This document shows positions 63,460-64,000 of a stretch of 64,000 bases of DNA, in pieces. The stretch spans positions 1,828,402 to 1,892,401 of the forward strand of contig PTFA01000017.1 in assembly GCA_003342895.1 (NCBI GenBank). The letters are read 5' to 3'. Source of the DNA: Casuarius casuarius (taxonomy: Eukaryota > Chordata > Aves > Casuariiformes > Casuariidae). Position 1 is the first letter of the stretch, and the number at the start of each line of letters is the position of its first letter. The position numbers were made by a program, and so were the translations under genes. The notes under the pieces were generated by a model. The model made no database searches. It saw nothing but the letters and a program-made list of their open reading frames with translations, and was not told where the DNA came from.

Positions 63460-63750
63460 GCCTTTCCTAGCTGTCCTTTTCCTGGAGCCAGGGGAGACCC
63501 GGTTCGGTTGGCGACAGAGAGGAAACGCCGAACCTACCGTGCGCAGAGCTCGGCAAAGCTCCAGGTTTCCTGCGAAATAAACAACCGGCCGCTTTGTTTG
63601 CCTGGGCTGGCCCGAAGCGTGACTCAGTGTTAGGGCTGGGCTCCCGGCCTCGGTGAGCTGAGCTCAGGCGACGAAGGGGCAGGGCTCCGGTGCTGCTCTT
63701 GGACCTCTTTAGCTGCTGCAAGGCAGCTTGGCTTCACAATGGGAGAGGAG
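63460..63750 (+). other. SH3KBP1: Candidate alternative first exon (5' UTR plus MGEE)
   Basis: About 290 bases run from the predicted start site below the TATA box to the GT donor at 63751. The leader has no ATG before 63739. It contains a consensus AP-1 element, TGACTCA, at 63620-63626. GC and CpG content are far above the flanking intron and drop sharply after 63730. The left border is a prediction from TATA spacing and has not been observed. Confidence 0.5.
63739..63750 (+). CDS. SH3KBP1: Candidate alternative start of short SH3KBP1 isoform (MGEE)
   Basis: Four codons, ATG GGA GAG GAG (MGEE), are followed directly by GT at 63751 (GAG|GTACTT) and a T-rich intron start. The ATG has A at -3 and G at +4, a strong Kozak context, and it is the first ATG after the TATA box at 63429; none occurs between 63437 and 63738. 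The phase-0 end matches the phase-0 end of the exon at 54412-54608, so this exon could replace it and join the next exon in frame. The product would lack SH3A and SH3B and keep SH3C, the proline-rich region and the coiled coil. Short SH3KBP1 forms of this kind (Ruk-m type) are known in mammals. That this exact exon makes one here is inference. The donor is weaker than those of the other exons. Confidence 0.55.
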
Positions 63751-64000
63751 GTACTTCTTTTAAAATTATCTTTTTTTTTCTTTTTTTTTTTCCTGTGTCT
63801 GTATGAAATTGTATTATAATAGATATTCTGCGGAGCACAGGGTTTGATTGTAGGATTTTTCAGTTCTGCTCTAGGGTTTGTCAATGCCATGTACATAAAA
63901 AGAGAAGAAAAAGAGCCCTGGGATGCTGAAGTCCGTTTCTGCTATAGAGGAACATACTAAAATAGCAGATTATTTTGTGTGAAGACATATTCTGTCCTGG
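63751..64000 (+). other. SH3KBP1: Intron sequence after the candidate alternative first exon
   Basis: After the GT at 63751 the composition returns to AT-rich with two T-runs (about 63772-63792). No acceptor or exon resembling the pre-SH3C exon is visible before the window ends. Confidence 0.7.

Noticed and set aside
1..64000. tRNA, rRNA, CRISPR arrays, operons or other prokaryote-type systems
   Set aside because: None seen; exon-intron structure and CR1 elements show vertebrate nuclear DNA.

Overview
The window is vertebrate nuclear DNA, almost certainly from a bird. It is AT-rich and sparse in genes, with very little interspersed repeat. The repeats I recognise are CR1 LINE 3' ends (about 9756-9945 and 12289-12745, plus a probable old relic near 62495-62650), the typical avian retroelement. 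Host coding sequence is confined to short exons with GT-AG borders separated by introns of 5-28 kb. I see no bacterial, plasmid or viral gene.

The window lies inside one plus-strand gene, SH3KBP1 (CIN85/Ruk), a multi-SH3 endocytic adaptor that binds CBL. Four internal coding exons are visible. Exon 28145-28251 and exon 38046-38169 together encode the second SH3 domain (SH3B). Exon 43503-43577 is a 75-base, phase-symmetric cassette exon. Exon 54412-54608 encodes the Ser/Gly-rich linker and the conserved GFGDIFK/KLRPRS segment before SH3C. The frames join as follows: 28145-28251 is entered in phase 1 and left in phase 0; 38046-38169 is left in phase 1; the cassette is phase 1 to phase 1; 54412-54608 is left in phase 0. 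The SH3A exons should lie upstream of the window, and the SH3C, proline-rich and coiled-coil exons downstream.

The most interesting element is at 63400-63750, near the right end: a CpG-dense block with a TATA box at 63429, no ATG before 63739, then a strong-context ATG that opens a four-codon reading frame (MGEE) ending in phase 0 at a GT donor. This looks like an internal promoter with its own first exon. Spliced to the next SH3KBP1 exon outside the window, it would give a short isoform lacking SH3A and SH3B. The second highlight is the cassette exon, with a roughly 95-base pyrimidine tract before it and a TGCATG motif after it, both suggestive of regulated splicing.

The remaining sequence is intron. 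It holds CR1 fragments, simple repeats, a perfect 24-base palindrome (19518-19541), CpG-enriched blocks (about 48060-48560 and 59950-60500), a TAAT/octamer cluster (about 32290-32410) and a 20-base assembly gap (27430-27449). The left edge of that gap carries an antisense 11-codon match to the RAB3 C-terminal region, probably misassembled or foreign sequence. All identifications rest on reading and on memory of protein families; no alignment was run.
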